Source of the DNA: CAZBEL01 sp964628055
GTDB lineage: Bacteria > Fidelibacterota > Marinisomatia > Marinisomatales > TCS56
NCBI GenBank assembly: GCA_964628055.1
Contig: CAZVNL010000022.1
Coordinates: forward strand, 1-39,579
Length of the DNA: 39,579 nt
Direction: 5' to 3'
The notes below the pieces were generated by a model. The model was given only the letters and a program-made list of their open reading frames with translations, was not told the origin of the DNA and searched no databases. Position 1 is the stretch's first letter; each line of letters begins with the position of its first letter. The position numbers were made by a program, and so were the translations under genes. Shown here piece after piece: positions 24,295 through 33,121 of the stretch.

Positions 24295-27018
24295 ATGTCA
24301 CCCCCGAAAGCGAAAGGTAAACGGTTTTTCCTGATTGACGGCTACGCCATGTTATACCGGGCGCATTTCGCCATGATCCGGAATCCCCTCATCACCAGTT
24401 ATGGTCTACAAACTTCGGCTTTGTTTGGGTTTGTGAATCAGTTGTTTAAATTGTTGCGTAAGGGGCAGCCAGATTACCTCATGGCGGCGTTTGACTCGTC
24501 GGAAAAGACTTTTCGTCACCAGCGCTATCCCGAGTATAAAGCCACCCGTGAGAAAATGCCGGACGAAATGCGGAACCAGCTCCCGTACCTATGGAAAATT
24601 ATGGATGCCATGCGAATCCCAATCTACGAGGTTCCCGGGTGGGAAGCAGATGACATTATCGGTACCTTAGCTCGGTGCGCCCAGGAACAGGGGTTGGAGA
24701 CCTATATTGTGAGTGGGGATAAGGACTTTATGCAGTTGGTGAGTGACCGAATTTTTCTTTACACCCCTTCCGGGAGACAGGCCGAGTTAAAAATCTACAA
24801 TCGGGAGAAAGTCGTAGATAAATGGGGCGTGCCGCCGGAGAAGATCGTCGATCTCTTAGGTCTCATGGGGGATAGTTCAGATAATGTTCCCGGCGTGGCG
24901 GGCATTGGTCCTAAAACCGCCGTGGAACTGTTAAAGACCTATGGTTCCCTGGAAGCAGCCCTGGATCACGCTGAAGAAGTTCGTAATAAACGGGCTCGTG
25001 AAGGACTCATAAAATGCCGCGATCTGGCGCTACTAAGCCGGGAACTGGTTACTATTGACACTAATATGGACATTGAGGTGGATTGGGAAGCGATGAAAAC
25101 TGAAGGCATCAACGTAAAAGCCTTACAATCCATTTTCCAGGAACTGGAATTCCACACCTTAATAAAACAGATAGCAACATTCCAATCTGAATCGCAAACG
25201 GCAGAAAACAGGCCAGATAAACAATACATTATAATCAATAACACTGATAAGTTAAAGTTATTCTTGAAGGAAATAAAGAAAGGTGCACTTTTGTCGTTTG
25301 ACTTGGAGACAACGTCCACCGATCCCATGAGGGCTGAGTTGGTGGGGATCAGCCTTTCCATTACCAAGGACGCCGGTTATTATATCCCCTTGCAAGGGCC
25401 GGGAGTGGCTCCTAACAAGTTTGGCCAGAATGATGAAGCCACAGTATTACAATTACTCCAACCGGTTTTTGAAGACCCAAAGCTCCCCAAAACAGGACAA
25501 AATTTGAAATACGACATCCTCATCCTGAAGCGGAAAGGGGTGCCTGTTAAAGGAGTGGTTTTTGACACCATGATAGCAGCTCATTTATTAAATCCCGAAT
25601 TGCGTTCCTACAAGTTGGATCGATTAAGCGAGGAATACTTACAATATCGTATGGTTTCCTACGAAAGCCTCACCGGGGAGGGGAAAGACAAGAAAACCCT
25701 CGCCGAAGTGGAAGTGGAGAAGGTGGCGTTCTATTCCGCCGAAGATGCTGATATTGCCTGGCAACTGAGTAACGTCTTAAAAACCAAACTCCAGGAGGCC
25801 CAGTTATTGGACTTCTACGAAAAGGTGGAAATCCCTTTGATACCCGTGTTAGTAGAAATGCAGTATACGGGTCTCTATGTGGATGGGGAGATTCTTCATT
25901 CCATGTCGGTGGAGATTTCCAAGCGCATCGAAACGTTGTCGAAAGAAATCATCGATTTGGCAGGGACCGAGTTTAATATCAACTCCACGCAACAATTAGC
26001 CACCATCCTTTTTGACCGGATCGGTTTGAAGCCCATTCGCAAACGTTCCACGGCTGAAAATGTTTTGGAAATTCTGCAGTACCAACATCCTTTACCAAAG
26101 CTTATATTAGCGTATCGTAAACTGAATAAGCTGAAGAATACGTATTTAGATGCGCTTCCCACCTTGATTAACCCGGATACCGGTCGCATACATTCCACTT
26201 TCAGTCAAACGATTGCGGCCACGGGCCGTCTTTCCAGCAGCAATCCCAATTTTCAAAACATTCCCATTCGCCGGGAGGAAGGCCGGGAGATCCGGAAGGC
26301 TTTCCGGGCCCAGGAAAAGGGGTGGTGTATTTTCTCTGCCGACTATTCTCAAATTGAACTTAGGATCATGGCCCACCTTAGCCAGGATCCGGCCCTCAAA
26401 GAAGCCTTTCTCCACAACGAGGATATCCATGCCCGCACCGCCAGCGATGTCTTTAGTGTACCTTTAAGTGAGGTATTACCCGAGATGCGCGCCACTGCGA
26501 AAGTGGTCAATTTTGGGATAATGTACGGGGCGGGTCCGTTCCGCTTGAGTCAGGAACTGGGAATTCCCCGCACCGATGCCCAAGAAATTATAGACGCTTA
26601 TTTTAAACGCTATGCGGGAATTAAATTTTACATTGAAAACACGTTGAAAAAAGCTGAAGAAGATCATTACGTGAGCACCCTGTTAGGTCGCCGCCGCCCA
26701 GTGTGGAATATCTCCAGTGGCAACTACGTCCAGCGCGAAGCGGCCAAACGTATGGCCATCAACATGCCCATCCAGGGAACCGCTGCCGAAATGATCAAAT
26801 TGGCGATGATTGCCATTCAAAAAAACCTGCAAGAAGCGCAATACCGCGCGAAAATGGTCCTCCAAATCCACGATGAACTTCTCTTTGAACTACCGGAAGA
26901 AGAAGTGCCAGCGGTGGAGAAAATGGTCGTACGGGAGATGAAAAACGCATTACCGCTATCGGTTCCCCTAGTGGTGGATTGCGGTGTGGGAGTCTCCTGG
27001 TTCGAAGCCCATGCTTAA
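24295..27018 (+). CDS. polA: DNA polymerase I
   Basis: 907 residues, full length. Three domains: 5'-nuclease (about 1-300, 'GWEADDIIGT', 'VSGDKDFMQLV', 'GDSSDNVPGVAGIGPKTA'); 3'-5' exonuclease (about 325-510) with an intact Asp-x-Glu in 'SFDLETTSTDP', 'GQNLKYD' and 'YSAEDADIAW', so proofreading is predicted to be active; and polymerase with motif A 'ADYSQIELRIMAHL' (about 682-695), the O-helix/motif B region ('RATAKVVNFGIMYGAG') and motif C 'IHDELLFE'. It functions in Okazaki-fragment maturation and repair synthesis. It is the first gene of a long co-directional run. Confidence 0.98.
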   Translation: MSPPKAKGKRFFLIDGYAMLYRAHFAMIRNPLITSYGLQTSALFGFVNQLFKLLRKGQPDYLMAAFDSSEKTFRHQRYPEYKATREKMPDEMRNQLPYLWKIMDAMRIPIYEVPGWEADDIIGTLARCAQEQGLETYIVSGDKDFMQLVSDRIFLYTPSGRQAELKIYNREKVVDKWGVPPEKIVDLLGLMGDSSDNVPGVAGIGPKTAVELLKTYGSLEAALDHAEEVRNKRAREGLIKCRDLALLSRELVTIDTNMDIEVDWEAMKTEGINVKALQSIFQELEFHTLIKQIATFQSESQTAENRPDKQYIIINNTDKLKLFLKEIKKGALLSFDLETTSTDPMRAELVGISLSITKDAGYYIPLQGPGVAPNKFGQNDEATVLQLLQPVFEDPKLPKTGQNLKYDILILKRKGVPVKGVVFDTMIAAHLLNPELRSYKLDRLSEEYLQYRMVSYESLTGEGKDKKTLAEVEVEKVAFYSAEDADIAWQLSNVLKTKLQEAQLLDFYEKVEIPLIPVLVEMQYTGLYVDGEILHSMSVEISKRIETLSKEIIDLAGTEFNINSTQQLATILFDRIGLKPIRKRSTAENVLEILQYQHPLPKLILAYRKLNKLKNTYLDALPTLINPDTGRIHSTFSQTIAATGRLSSSNPNFQNIPIRREEGREIRKAFRAQEKGWCIFSADYSQIELRIMAHLSQDPALKEAFLHNEDIHARTASDVFSVPLSEVLPEMRATAKVVNFGIMYGAGPFRLSQELGIPRTDAQEIIDAYFKRYAGIKFYIENTLKKAEEDHYVSTLLGRRRPVWNISSGNYVQREAAKRMAINMPIQGTAAEMIKLAMIAIQKNLQEAQYRAKMVLQIHDELLFELPEEEVPAVEKMVVREMKNALPLSVPLVVDCGVGVSWFEAHA

Positions 27019-27059
27019 GCGTATTACCACAGAAATGATTTACCCATGAGCAAGAGAAG

Positions 27060-27986
27060 ATGGAAGCCAGTGTCACCTTAAAAAAAGTCGGTAAGCTCAT
27101 TGGAAATAAGACGATCCTGGCGGGATTGACGTTTGGGATTGAGAAGGGTAGTTTGGTGGCTATTATTGGCGACAATGATGCTGGAAAATCCACATTATTG
27201 AAAGTTTTAGCTGGGGTAGCTCCGGCGGAATACGGTGCTGTGTATATTCATGGCCTGGACTTAGCGCGGCGGCGACGGGAGACCCAACGCCAAATTGGTT
27301 ACGTGCCCCACGAGGTGGATTTCGATCCCTGGTTATCCTTGGAACAGAATATCCGTTTTATCGGATCACTCTATGGTGTACGACAGACGCAACAAAGCCG
27401 GTTAATCGAGCGCTACAGCGCCCATTTTCGGTTGTATGATTACCTCCATGAAAAAGCGGCTGGTGTCTCCCTGGGAATCTTGAAAAAAGCCATGATCGTC
27501 CGGACCCTGGTCCACGATCCTTCGGTTCTTATCCTGGATGAACCAACGGCTTTTATGGATGCCCAATCCCGTCGGCTGACCTGGGATTTACTACACCAAT
27601 TAAAAGGGGGAAAGACCATTATCTACGTGAGTCAATTCCTCCCCGAGGTGGAACAGGCTAACGACCGCATTATTGTGCTACATGAGGGACGGATCTTGTT
27701 AGATGGTAGCCTGGATCGACTGTTAGAAAGCACCTTGGAATATCATGAGTTCCAAATTGAATTCGAAACCCTAACTGACGAATTGTTTAAAGAGTTATCG
27801 GACGTCACGACGGTGGTGAATCCCAGCCGTATCGGGAATGCCTTTCACTTCTACGGCCGTTCCCGCCAGGTCTTTTTCCAGGTTCTGAACCAGGCGTCGA
27901 AAGCGGTGATGACGGACTTGAGTATTCATAAACTCCGCCTTAAGGATTTAATGGACTCTGATTTTGCACGGAAAGGCTTAGAATGA
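27060..27986 (+). CDS. ABC transporter ATP-binding protein with degenerate motifs
   Basis: 308 residues. NBD with Walker A 'GDNDAGKST' (37-45; a D replaces the usual second Gly of GxxGxGKS), signature 'VSLGILKK' (136-143, where LSGGQxQ is usual), Walker B 'LILDEP' (157-162), D-loop 'AFMDAQS', and Gln192 in the place of the H-loop His ('YVSQFLPEVE'). Residues about 230-308 form a C-terminal extension as in ABC-2 drug/lipid or heme-export ATPases. It overlaps the permease gene by 4 bp. The ATPase may be slow, or the fold may use an atypical site. Cargo unknown. Confidence 0.82.
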   Translation: MEASVTLKKVGKLIGNKTILAGLTFGIEKGSLVAIIGDNDAGKSTLLKVLAGVAPAEYGAVYIHGLDLARRRRETQRQIGYVPHEVDFDPWLSLEQNIRFIGSLYGVRQTQQSRLIERYSAHFRLYDYLHEKAAGVSLGILKKAMIVRTLVHDPSVLILDEPTAFMDAQSRRLTWDLLHQLKGGKTIIYVSQFLPEVEQANDRIIVLHEGRILLDGSLDRLLESTLEYHEFQIEFETLTDELFKELSDVTTVVNPSRIGNAFHFYGRSRQVFFQVLNQASKAVMTDLSIHKLRLKDLMDSDFARKGLE

Positions 27987-28732
27987 TCGTACCGTTTTTA
28001 CAGCGACGCTGGTGGTTATTTCAAAATCGGATTCTCCTCACCCTCGCCGTGGCCCTCATTCTACCAATCTTCCTCTATTTAGGCCTTTCCCTGATCTTAA
28101 AGAATATTATTGTACGCAGTGTGGCGGAAATACCCTACCAGCTATGGGTTATTCCCGGGATGATGTTTTTAATCAGCATGTTGGCGCTCATTCCAATTCT
28201 GTACCGGGATTTCTTCGATTTACGGATACATAAAAAAACATTGTTACCCATGAGTCTAGCACCCCTCTCAAAACCCCTCTTGGTAACAGGGATACTCATG
28301 GCTGCCTTATTAGAAGCCCTTTTTTACACTATTTTAGGCTTTGTCATTTTCGTCATCCTCTCCGGGATATCCATGCCATGGTACGATTTTTTAGTTATTC
28401 TCGTTTTTTCAATTCTATTTAACCTGTTAGTAGGGAATCTCGTCATTACCATCAGTCTGTTGACCGATCGCATCTCCATTTATATGACCGTGTTACTTTC
28501 ATTGGTCATACTTCTGATGTTTTGTTCCGGCCTCTTCGTGGAATTTGAATTCTACCCGGTTACTTTAGGAGAGATTTTGAAAAATATTCCCACCAGCATG
28601 GTTTTAAGAGCTACCCGGCATATCCTTTATGTCCGTGAGTTTCCCTATGTTTTGGTTATCGTTCCCCTGGTGGTTAGTGTTATCTGGACTTACCTGAATG
28701 GTTTTTTTCTCCGGTGGAGGTTGCATCAGTGA
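27983..28732 (+). CDS. ABC-2-type membrane permease
   Basis: 249 residues, with about 6 hydrophobic helices (near 17-38, 55-75, 100-125, 135-160, 165-190, 220-240). The arrangement and the coupling to the preceding ATPase (ATGA overlap) indicate a two-gene ABC exporter working in the inner membrane. It carries Arg-rich ends on the cytoplasmic side. The substrate cannot be deduced. It overlaps the start of the deoxyribosyltransferase-like gene (GTGA). Confidence 0.78.
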   Translation: MIVPFLQRRWWLFQNRILLTLAVALILPIFLYLGLSLILKNIIVRSVAEIPYQLWVIPGMMFLISMLALIPILYRDFFDLRIHKKTLLPMSLAPLSKPLLVTGILMAALLEALFYTILGFVIFVILSGISMPWYDFLVILVFSILFNLLVGNLVITISLLTDRISIYMTVLLSLVILLMFCSGLFVEFEFYPVTLGEILKNIPTSMVLRATRHILYVREFPYVLVIVPLVVSVIWTYLNGFFLRWRLHQ

Positions 28733-29190
28733 TTGCTTACCTTTCCGGCGCCATGGAGTATGCCAATGATGAAGGTGCCGGGTGGCGCAAAGAGCTGACC
28801 AACTGGTTACGTACTGAATTAAAGCACGATGTCATCAATCCCGTGGAAGAATCGAAAACCCTCATGCTAAAGGAAGGGGCCCGGAACTACCGAGAATGGA
28901 AACACCGTAACCCCCAGCGTTATATAGACTTCATTCGCAAATGTATTGACCGGGACTTACGGGCCATCATGCAGGAAGTGGACTATGTCATTTGCTTGTG
29001 GAACGAAGCGGTTTCTAAGGGTGCCGGTACCCATGGTGAAGTGACAGTGGCGTACCAACGAAGGCTTCCTATCTATCTGGTCACGACGCTGGAACTCTCC
29101 GACCTCAGCGGATGGATCATGGCCTGCAGCACGCGGATATTCCCAAATTTCACCGAGCTAAAAAGAACTTTAATCGAATATTATAGGTAA
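28729..29190 (+). CDS. Nucleoside 2-deoxyribosyltransferase-like protein
   Basis: 153 residues from GTG 28729, which overlaps the permease TGA and has GGAGG 8 nt upstream; the GTG at 28714 is an alternative start. 'AYLSGAMEYANDEGAGWRKE' resembles the N-terminal nucleotide-binding loop of the deoxyribosyltransferase/BLUF-independent Rossmann-like family, and 'GAGTHGEVTVAY' carries a Glu in the position of the catalytic nucleophile ('G-T-x-x-E'). 'CIDRDLRAIMQEVDYVICLW' fits the core D-x-x-x-x-x-x-D-x-x-x helix-strand. Possible nucleoside salvage or DNA-precursor cleaning. The role with the exporter is not clear. Confidence 0.7.
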   Translation: MIAYLSGAMEYANDEGAGWRKELTNWLRTELKHDVINPVEESKTLMLKEGARNYREWKHRNPQRYIDFIRKCIDRDLRAIMQEVDYVICLWNEAVSKGAGTHGEVTVAYQRRLPIYLVTTLELSDLSGWIMACSTRIFPNFTELKRTLIEYYR

Positions 29191-29193
29191 CTC

Positions 29194-30318
29194 ATGTTTG
29201 GACCCAAGGCCTACATACATTTAAATCGTTTGCGGGAAAATTACCGTATGGTGAAGAAAAAGGTGGGTGGCAAAGAGATTATGGCGGTTGTAAAAGCCAA
29301 TGCCTATGGACACGGAGCCTTGCCAGTAGCAAAGACCTTACAGCAGGAGGGGGTTAAGCATTTTGCTGTTTTCACCTTCAACGAAGCGGTTGAGCTACGC
29401 GAGGGAGGCCTCCAGGGTGAAATTCTCATTTTCAGTCGCCTGAGCACGGATATGCTCGAAGATGCCCTGGCGTACGATATTACCCTAAATCTCTCCTGGC
29501 CCGACGATTTAGACTTGGTCCTACATTTTCATAGACTACATGGCCGGAGTCCCAAAGTCCATTTAAAAGTGGATACGGGAATGACCCGTCTTGGGGTACC
29601 TTTGGAATCCACGGAGAAGTTATTGAAGCGATTGGCTGCTGATCCAGAAATTCGTTGTGAAGGGCTCTATAGTCATTTTGCTACGGCTGATGAAGGGGAC
29701 TTGCGTTACGCGGAGTTCCAACTGCAACAATTTAAGAATGTCTTGGCCTTAGCGCGAAAATTAGGGTACCGCTTCAAATATAGGCATTTCTCTAACAGCG
29801 GTTCGGTCCTTAACCTTCCCCAATCCTATCTTGATATCGTTCGCTGCGGAATTCTATTATACGGGGCTTTTCCCTCCTCTGAAGTTCCCCAGGATATTCC
29901 CATTAAACCGGTGATGGAGTGGCGGGGACCGATCGTAACCGTACGGAAGGTGCCTAAAGGGACTAAGGTGAGTTATGGCGGCGTTTGGACGGCCTCCCAC
30001 AACACCCAAATTGGTGTAATTCAAACTGGATTTGCCGATGGCTTTCCCCGACCGTGGTACGTAATGGGCTCCGTGGGTTATGGGACCGAGCGTTTTCCAA
30101 TAGCCGGACGGGTGTGTATGGATCAATTTATGGTAGATTTTCATGACACACCGGTGAAAGTGGGTGAAGAGGTTTTAATCTTTGGGGAGAACCGGCAAAA
30201 CAGTTTACGCGTAGAAGAAATCTGTGCTGCAATTGAGACCACCCCCTATGTTTTGTTGACCGCCGTTGGAGGTCGTACGGAACGGATTTACCTTAATGGT
30301 GACGAACATAACCGGTAA
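29194..30318 (+). CDS. alr: Alanine racemase
   Basis: 374 residues. It interconverts L- and D-alanine for peptidoglycan synthesis. PLP-Lys34 lies in 'VVKANAYGHGA', 'VDTGMTRLG' (Arg132) follows, and the second catalytic base Tyr261 is in 'KVSYGGVWTA'. Also present are 'CMDQFMVDF' and the C-terminal 'TPYVLLTAVGGR'. Length and motif order match the fold type III family. It starts 3 bp after the preceding stop. Confidence 0.96.
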   Translation: MFGPKAYIHLNRLRENYRMVKKKVGGKEIMAVVKANAYGHGALPVAKTLQQEGVKHFAVFTFNEAVELREGGLQGEILIFSRLSTDMLEDALAYDITLNLSWPDDLDLVLHFHRLHGRSPKVHLKVDTGMTRLGVPLESTEKLLKRLAADPEIRCEGLYSHFATADEGDLRYAEFQLQQFKNVLALARKLGYRFKYRHFSNSGSVLNLPQSYLDIVRCGILLYGAFPSSEVPQDIPIKPVMEWRGPIVTVRKVPKGTKVSYGGVWTASHNTQIGVIQTGFADGFPRPWYVMGSVGYGTERFPIAGRVCMDQFMVDFHDTPVKVGEEVLIFGENRQNSLRVEEICAAIETTPYVLLTAVGGRTERIYLNGDEHNR

Positions 30319-30351
30319 AACTCCTTCGCAGAGTTCCTCATCTGGTTTTTT
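30319..30351 (+). terminator. Weak terminator-like hairpin after alr
   Basis: AACTC (30319-30323) pairs with GAGTT (30331-30335) and a T run follows at 30345-30351. A second small hairpin, GAAAC/GTTTC (30407-30423), is followed by another T run (30430-30435). Together they could partly separate alr from cdsA. The 126-bp gap has no supported gene. Confidence 0.3.
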
Positions 30352-30444
30352 CTACGATTCAACGCTGATTCTGAAAACAGCTACATTCCACATTGTTCTA
30401 AGAAGCGAAACTGAAGTAGTTTCCATTCGTTTTTTACGCTGTCC

Positions 30445-31263
30445 ATGACCAACAAGAAAACCGACCGCATCCTTGTCAACCTCCTTGGTATTCCGGGGAT
30501 TTTGCTCATTCTTTGGCTGGGAGGCCCCTATTTTGCCCTTTTCGTCGCTGTGGTCATGACCCTCTCTTTGAATGAATTCTATTCCATCAATCGTTCGCGG
30601 GATATTCATCCATTATATGCCTTTGGTTGGATTGCTGTACTCCTTTCAACCGGTTATTATTATTTTGCTCCCGACCTTACAAACACACAGTTAATGGGTG
30701 CCTTGATGGCCATTATACTATCTGTTTTGGTAGTGGAAATTTTCCGTCGAGTGCCGAATTCCACGTACAATATTGCCATCACGGTGTTGGGGATTCTGTA
30801 CATTCCTGTCTTATTAGGAGCTTTGATCGGACTTCGCCAATACGATATGGCTCATAACAGTCGTTTTACGTTGGCTTTGATTGTTGCTATTTGGACCTGT
30901 GATTCGGCGGCCATGTTCTTTGGTAAATTGTGGGGAAAAAGAAAAGCCTTAGAAGCCGTAAGTCCCCATAAGACCGTTGTGGGTACCGTGGCGGGTCTCA
31001 TCACCGCCCTGCTTATCTTTCTCCTTTTTCAACAATTTAACTGGATCGGTACCAGGATAACCTACACGGATGTAATCGCCCTGGGAATCGTCGCCGGTAT
31101 CTTTGGCCAGTTGGGAGACTTTGCCGAATCCAAGTTTAAACGGGACCTGGGACTAAAGGATACCAGTAACTTCTTGCGGGGGCACGGCGGTGTGTTGGAC
31201 CGCTTCGACTCCCTCATTTTCGCCAGCCCGTTAGCCTATCTCTACTTAACCATTTTTTATTAG
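30445..31263 (+). CDS. cdsA: Phosphatidate cytidylyltransferase
   Basis: 272 residues, multi-pass inner-membrane enzyme (about 7-8 helices). It makes CDP-diacylglycerol from phosphatidic acid and CTP, the common precursor of phospholipids. The family signature is clear near the C-terminus: 'SPHKTVVGTVAG', then 'GDFAESKFKRDLGLKDTSNF' and 'GHGGVLDRFDSL' (the S-x-x-K-R-x-x-x-x-K-D-x-x-x-x-x-x-H-G-G-x-x-D-R-x-D pattern). ATG 30445 gives a typical N-terminus. 24 bp separate it from the GlmL/MutL-type gene. Confidence 0.95.
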   Translation: MTNKKTDRILVNLLGIPGILLILWLGGPYFALFVAVVMTLSLNEFYSINRSRDIHPLYAFGWIAVLLSTGYYYFAPDLTNTQLMGALMAIILSVLVVEIFRRVPNSTYNIAITVLGILYIPVLLGALIGLRQYDMAHNSRFTLALIVAIWTCDSAAMFFGKLWGKRKALEAVSPHKTVVGTVAGLITALLIFLLFQQFNWIGTRITYTDVIALGIVAGIFGQLGDFAESKFKRDLGLKDTSNFLRGHGGVLDRFDSLIFASPLAYLYLTIFY

Positions 31264-31286
31264 TAAGGAACTTTGGTGTCAATAAA

Positions 31287-33101
31287 ATGGAACCGAATTC
31301 GATCTTAGCAACTGATTGTGGTAGCACGACTACCAAAGCCATCCTCATTCAAAAAGTTGATGGAGAGTACCGTTTGCAGGTGCGGGGAGAAGCCCCTACG
31401 ACGGTGGAAGCCCCGTTTGAAGACGTGACCAAAGGGGTGCTCAATGCCGTCATGGAAGTGGAGGAGTTATCTGGCAAAACCCTTTTAGATGACAATCAAA
31501 TTATCACCCCTCAGCAAGGTAACAAGGGGGTTGATGTTTACATCTCCACTAGTTCTGCAGGTGGAGGGCTACAGATGATGGTTGCCGGTGTGGTGAAATC
31601 CATGACCGGGGAGAGTGCTGAACGGGCGGCCCTGGGAGCCGGTTCCATTGTCATGGACGTCATCGCCGCCAACGATGGTCGCTTGGCCCACGAAAAAATC
31701 CAACGTATTCGTCAACTACGGCCGGACATGATTCTCCTCTCCGGTGGCATCGATGGCGGTACGATCTCCCACGTCGTCGAATTGGCCGAAATTTTAGCCG
31801 CTGCCAATCCGCGTCCCCGCCTGGGACAGAATTATAAACTGCCGGTTATCTACGCAGGGAATGTCAAGGCCCGGGAGAATATTCGTAAAACCTTGGGGAA
31901 GATTACCGATTTGGACATTGTGGAGAACATCCGGCCGGTCTTAGAGCGGGAAAACCTGGGGCCTTCCAGGGACAAAATCCATGATCTGTTTATGGAGCAT
32001 GTCATGGCCCAGGCGCCGGGATATAAAAAACTCATGTCATGGACCGACGCTCCCATTATGCCCACTCCAGGGGCCGTAGGATCCCTCATCGAGATGATTG
32101 CCCGGGAGGAAAACCTCACCGTGGTGGGAGTGGACATCGGGGGTGCTACTACCGATATTTTTTCGGTCTTCCAGGGGGTCTTTAACCGCACGGTCAGTGC
32201 CAATTTGGGGATGAGTTATTCCATTTGCAACGTGCTCGCTGAAACGGGATTGTCGAATGTCCTGCGGTGGGTAGCCCTGGACATTGACGAAAAAGAGTTA
32301 ACCAACCGTATTGGGAATAAAATGATTCGTCCTACCACGGTACCCCAATCCCTGGAGGAGTTGAAGATCGAGCAGGCCATTGCCCGGGAAGCTTTGCGCC
32401 TGTCCTTTATTCAGCATAAAGAATTTGCCGTGAGTTTAAAAGGCATTCAAACCGAACGGACCATTTCCGACGCCTTTGAACAGACAGCCTCCGGTCAAAC
32501 CTTAGTTGACATGATTGCTCTGGATCTCCTGGTTGGGTCTGGTGGGGTGCTCTCCCATGCGCCGCGCCGGGAACAGGCAGCACGCATGTTGATCGACGCC
32601 TTCCTTCCCGAGGGGATTACCCAGTTAGCCGTCGACTCCATATTCATGATGCCACAATTAGGCGTGCTGGCGAACGTGGAAAAACCGGAGATTGCCGATA
32701 GTGCGCGGCGAGCGGCCCTGGAAGTCTTCGAGAAAGATTGCCTCATTCGTTTGGGGACCTGTATCGCACCTGTAGGTAAAGCTAAACCTGGTTCCACCAT
32801 TCTCACTATGGAATTGGAATACCCCGACGGCAAGCAGATGACCGAAAAATTGGTTCGGGGTGATTTGGTTCGTATTTCCGCACCTTATGAGCCGGTGAAA
32901 GCGCACCTTATTCCAGCGAAACAGATTGATGTGGGTTCGGGGAAAGGCATCGCCATCGAGACGACCATTTACGGCGGTGTGGTGGGGATTATCTTAGATG
33001 GGCGCGGTCGCCCTTTGGTGCTACCCGAAGACCGCGAAGAACGGAATCGAGCCCTGCGTCGCTGGTCAGCTGCTGTCAATGAATATCCCGACTCGGAGTA
33101 A
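31287..33101 (+). CDS. GlmL/MutL-type ASKHA ATPase
   Basis: 604 residues. The actin/Hsp70-like ATPase family annotated as glutamate mutase L / MutL-type protein (unrelated to mismatch-repair MutL). Phosphate 1 is 'ATDCGSTTTKA' near the N-terminus; phosphate 2 is 'VGVDIGGATTDIFSV' near 278-292; the adenosine-site loop is 'LVGSGGVLSH' (about 412-421). Known members are linked to coenzyme-B12 mutases as reactivase-like partners. Here no GlmS/GlmE subunit is in the window. Instead the gene heads a tight series of membrane genes, so an energy-using factor of that membrane complex is more likely than a mutase partner. Confidence 0.82.
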   Translation: MEPNSILATDCGSTTTKAILIQKVDGEYRLQVRGEAPTTVEAPFEDVTKGVLNAVMEVEELSGKTLLDDNQIITPQQGNKGVDVYISTSSAGGGLQMMVAGVVKSMTGESAERAALGAGSIVMDVIAANDGRLAHEKIQRIRQLRPDMILLSGGIDGGTISHVVELAEILAAANPRPRLGQNYKLPVIYAGNVKARENIRKTLGKITDLDIVENIRPVLERENLGPSRDKIHDLFMEHVMAQAPGYKKLMSWTDAPIMPTPGAVGSLIEMIAREENLTVVGVDIGGATTDIFSVFQGVFNRTVSANLGMSYSICNVLAETGLSNVLRWVALDIDEKELTNRIGNKMIRPTTVPQSLEELKIEQAIAREALRLSFIQHKEFAVSLKGIQTERTISDAFEQTASGQTLVDMIALDLLVGSGGVLSHAPRREQAARMLIDAFLPEGITQLAVDSIFMMPQLGVLANVEKPEIADSARRAALEVFEKDCLIRLGTCIAPVGKAKPGSTILTMELEYPDGKQMTEKLVRGDLVRISAPYEPVKAHLIPAKQIDVGSGKGIAIETTIYGGVVGIILDGRGRPLVLPEDREERNRALRRWSAAVNEYPDSE

Positions 33102-33121
33102 AATTTGTAGGAGTATTTAGA

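Noticed and set aside
30266..30448. 60-residue open frame at the end of alr
   Set aside because: It overlaps alr in another frame, has a GTG start and a low-complexity Ser run; a shadow.
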